From positions 22,795 through 55,901 of the forward strand of contig DAUY01000015.1 of the NCBI GenBank assembly GCA_002505345.1: a stretch of 33,107 nt of DNA, written 5' to 3'. The DNA is from Methanomassiliicoccaceae archaeon UBA370 (GTDB taxonomy: Archaea; Thermoplasmatota; Thermoplasmata; Methanomassiliicoccales; Methanomethylophilaceae). The notes under the pieces are model-generated. The model did no database searches and was not told the DNA's origin. It worked only from the letters and a program-made list of their open reading frames with translations. The first letter of the stretch is position 1; the number at the start of each line of letters is the position of its first letter. Made by a program: the position numbers and the translations under genes. Below are positions 32,851-33,107 of the stretch, in pieces.

Positions 32851-32950
32851 ATTATTATATATACGTTTCACGAATTAAATTTTACATAGGTAAGTTTTAA
32901 ATACTATTTACCTACACAACTTTTCGACACGACATAAATTAATATATTAC
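32851..32950 (+). promoter_or_regulatory. Promoter region of the downstream gene with inverted repeat
   Basis: Three AT-rich TATA-like stretches lie at about 32851-32863, 32894-32903 and 32935-32950. TAGGTAA (32887-32893) and TTACCTA (32908-32914) form perfect 7-bp arms bracketing the middle one, as an operator that blocks a TATA box would. The last TATA-like element best explains the long leader that follows. Confidence 0.45.
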
Positions 32951-32980
32951 GTGAGAACATGTAGTTTTAACTCTATAAGT

Positions 32981-33019
32981 GATAGGCTGGTGGAAGGTTA
33001 CATCCACCAACGTGCTATC
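32981..33019 (+). promoter_or_regulatory. 5' leader stem-loop
   Basis: TGGTGGA (32988-32994) pairs with TCCACCA (33003-33009), and the flanking GATAG (32981-32985) pairs with CTATC (33015-33019), making a two-part hairpin with a small internal loop. A smaller GCCC-ATT-GGGC hairpin follows near 33033-33043. The structure lies in the probable leader of the gene beginning at 33079. I cannot match it to a known riboswitch. Confidence 0.45.
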
Positions 33020-33078
33020 AATTTGTTGCGTGGCCCATTGGGCGCGTACAGAGGAAACCGCTTCAAGGAGGAGAAAAT

Positions 33079-33107
33079 TTGACACAGAAAGATCTGAACG
33101 AGAGAGC
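33079..33107 (+). CDS. 5' end of a further gene, cut by the window
   Basis: TTG at 33079 has AAGGAGGAG seven bases upstream and opens a frame reading MTQKDLNERA to the window end. Only ten residues are visible. A TTG start and an N-terminus with NER, like mtbC, hint at another methylamine corrinoid or methyltransferase protein, but this is a guess. Confidence 0.45.

Noticed and set aside
1..33107. CRISPR arrays, insertion sequences or prophage genes
   Set aside because: No regularly spaced repeats, transposase-like ORFs or terminal inverted repeats were seen.

Overview
The window is archaeal and most likely comes from a hydrogen-dependent methylotrophic methanogen of the Methanomassiliicoccales (Thermoplasmata). 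The strongest evidence is a dimethylamine methyltransferase gene (mtbB) interrupted by a single in-frame UAG at 29222-29224, the usual pyrrolysine site, directly behind its corrinoid protein gene mtbC. Supporting signs are archaeal TATA boxes, several apparently leaderless genes, pelota, archaeal CobY and CobT, a homocitrate synthase of the AksA/NifV type, and HypF for [NiFe]-hydrogenase maturation. None of the 30 complete genes ends in UAG (22 UGA, 8 UAA). The order-level assignment is an inference; no rRNA or tRNA gene was seen.

Region 1 (1-6780) is cobamide assembly and salvage. cobS and cobY run rightward and meet a leftward four-gene unit, mtnP-hypF-(phosphoglycerate-mutase-like)-cobT. 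Together they attach the lower ligand of cobamides, which the methylamine corrinoid proteins need. The mutase-like protein seems to lack the family nucleophile and sits next to cobT, so its role is open.

Region 2 (6818-14535) is mainly histidine biosynthesis, all leftward: asd-hisG-hisC-hisH-hisA, then a small HTH regulator with its own promoter, then hisB-hisF-hisIE and a PHP phosphatase that probably supplies histidinol-phosphatase activity. hisD is absent from the window. A chorismate mutase lies upstream of asd.

Region 3 (14610-27057) is housekeeping: a lone hydantoinase/oxoprolinase-like protein, carA-carB, pelota, a homocitrate synthase, a CPA2-type antiporter with an unusual C-terminal membrane extension, and an ABC-F ATPase.

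Region 4 (27058-33107) is the methylamine region. A 415-bp AT-rich regulatory stretch precedes mtbC-mtbB. A terminator follows, then a DMT-type permease, a 101-aa winged-helix-like protein and a 52-aa membrane protein, then an APC permease with its own terminator, and finally a long leader and the first codons of another gene. Both mtbC and the DMT permease are preceded by a strong Shine-Dalgarno and ATG that open a tiny out-of-frame ORF overlapping the real gene. This arrangement and the repeat-rich promoters are the most unusual structures here.
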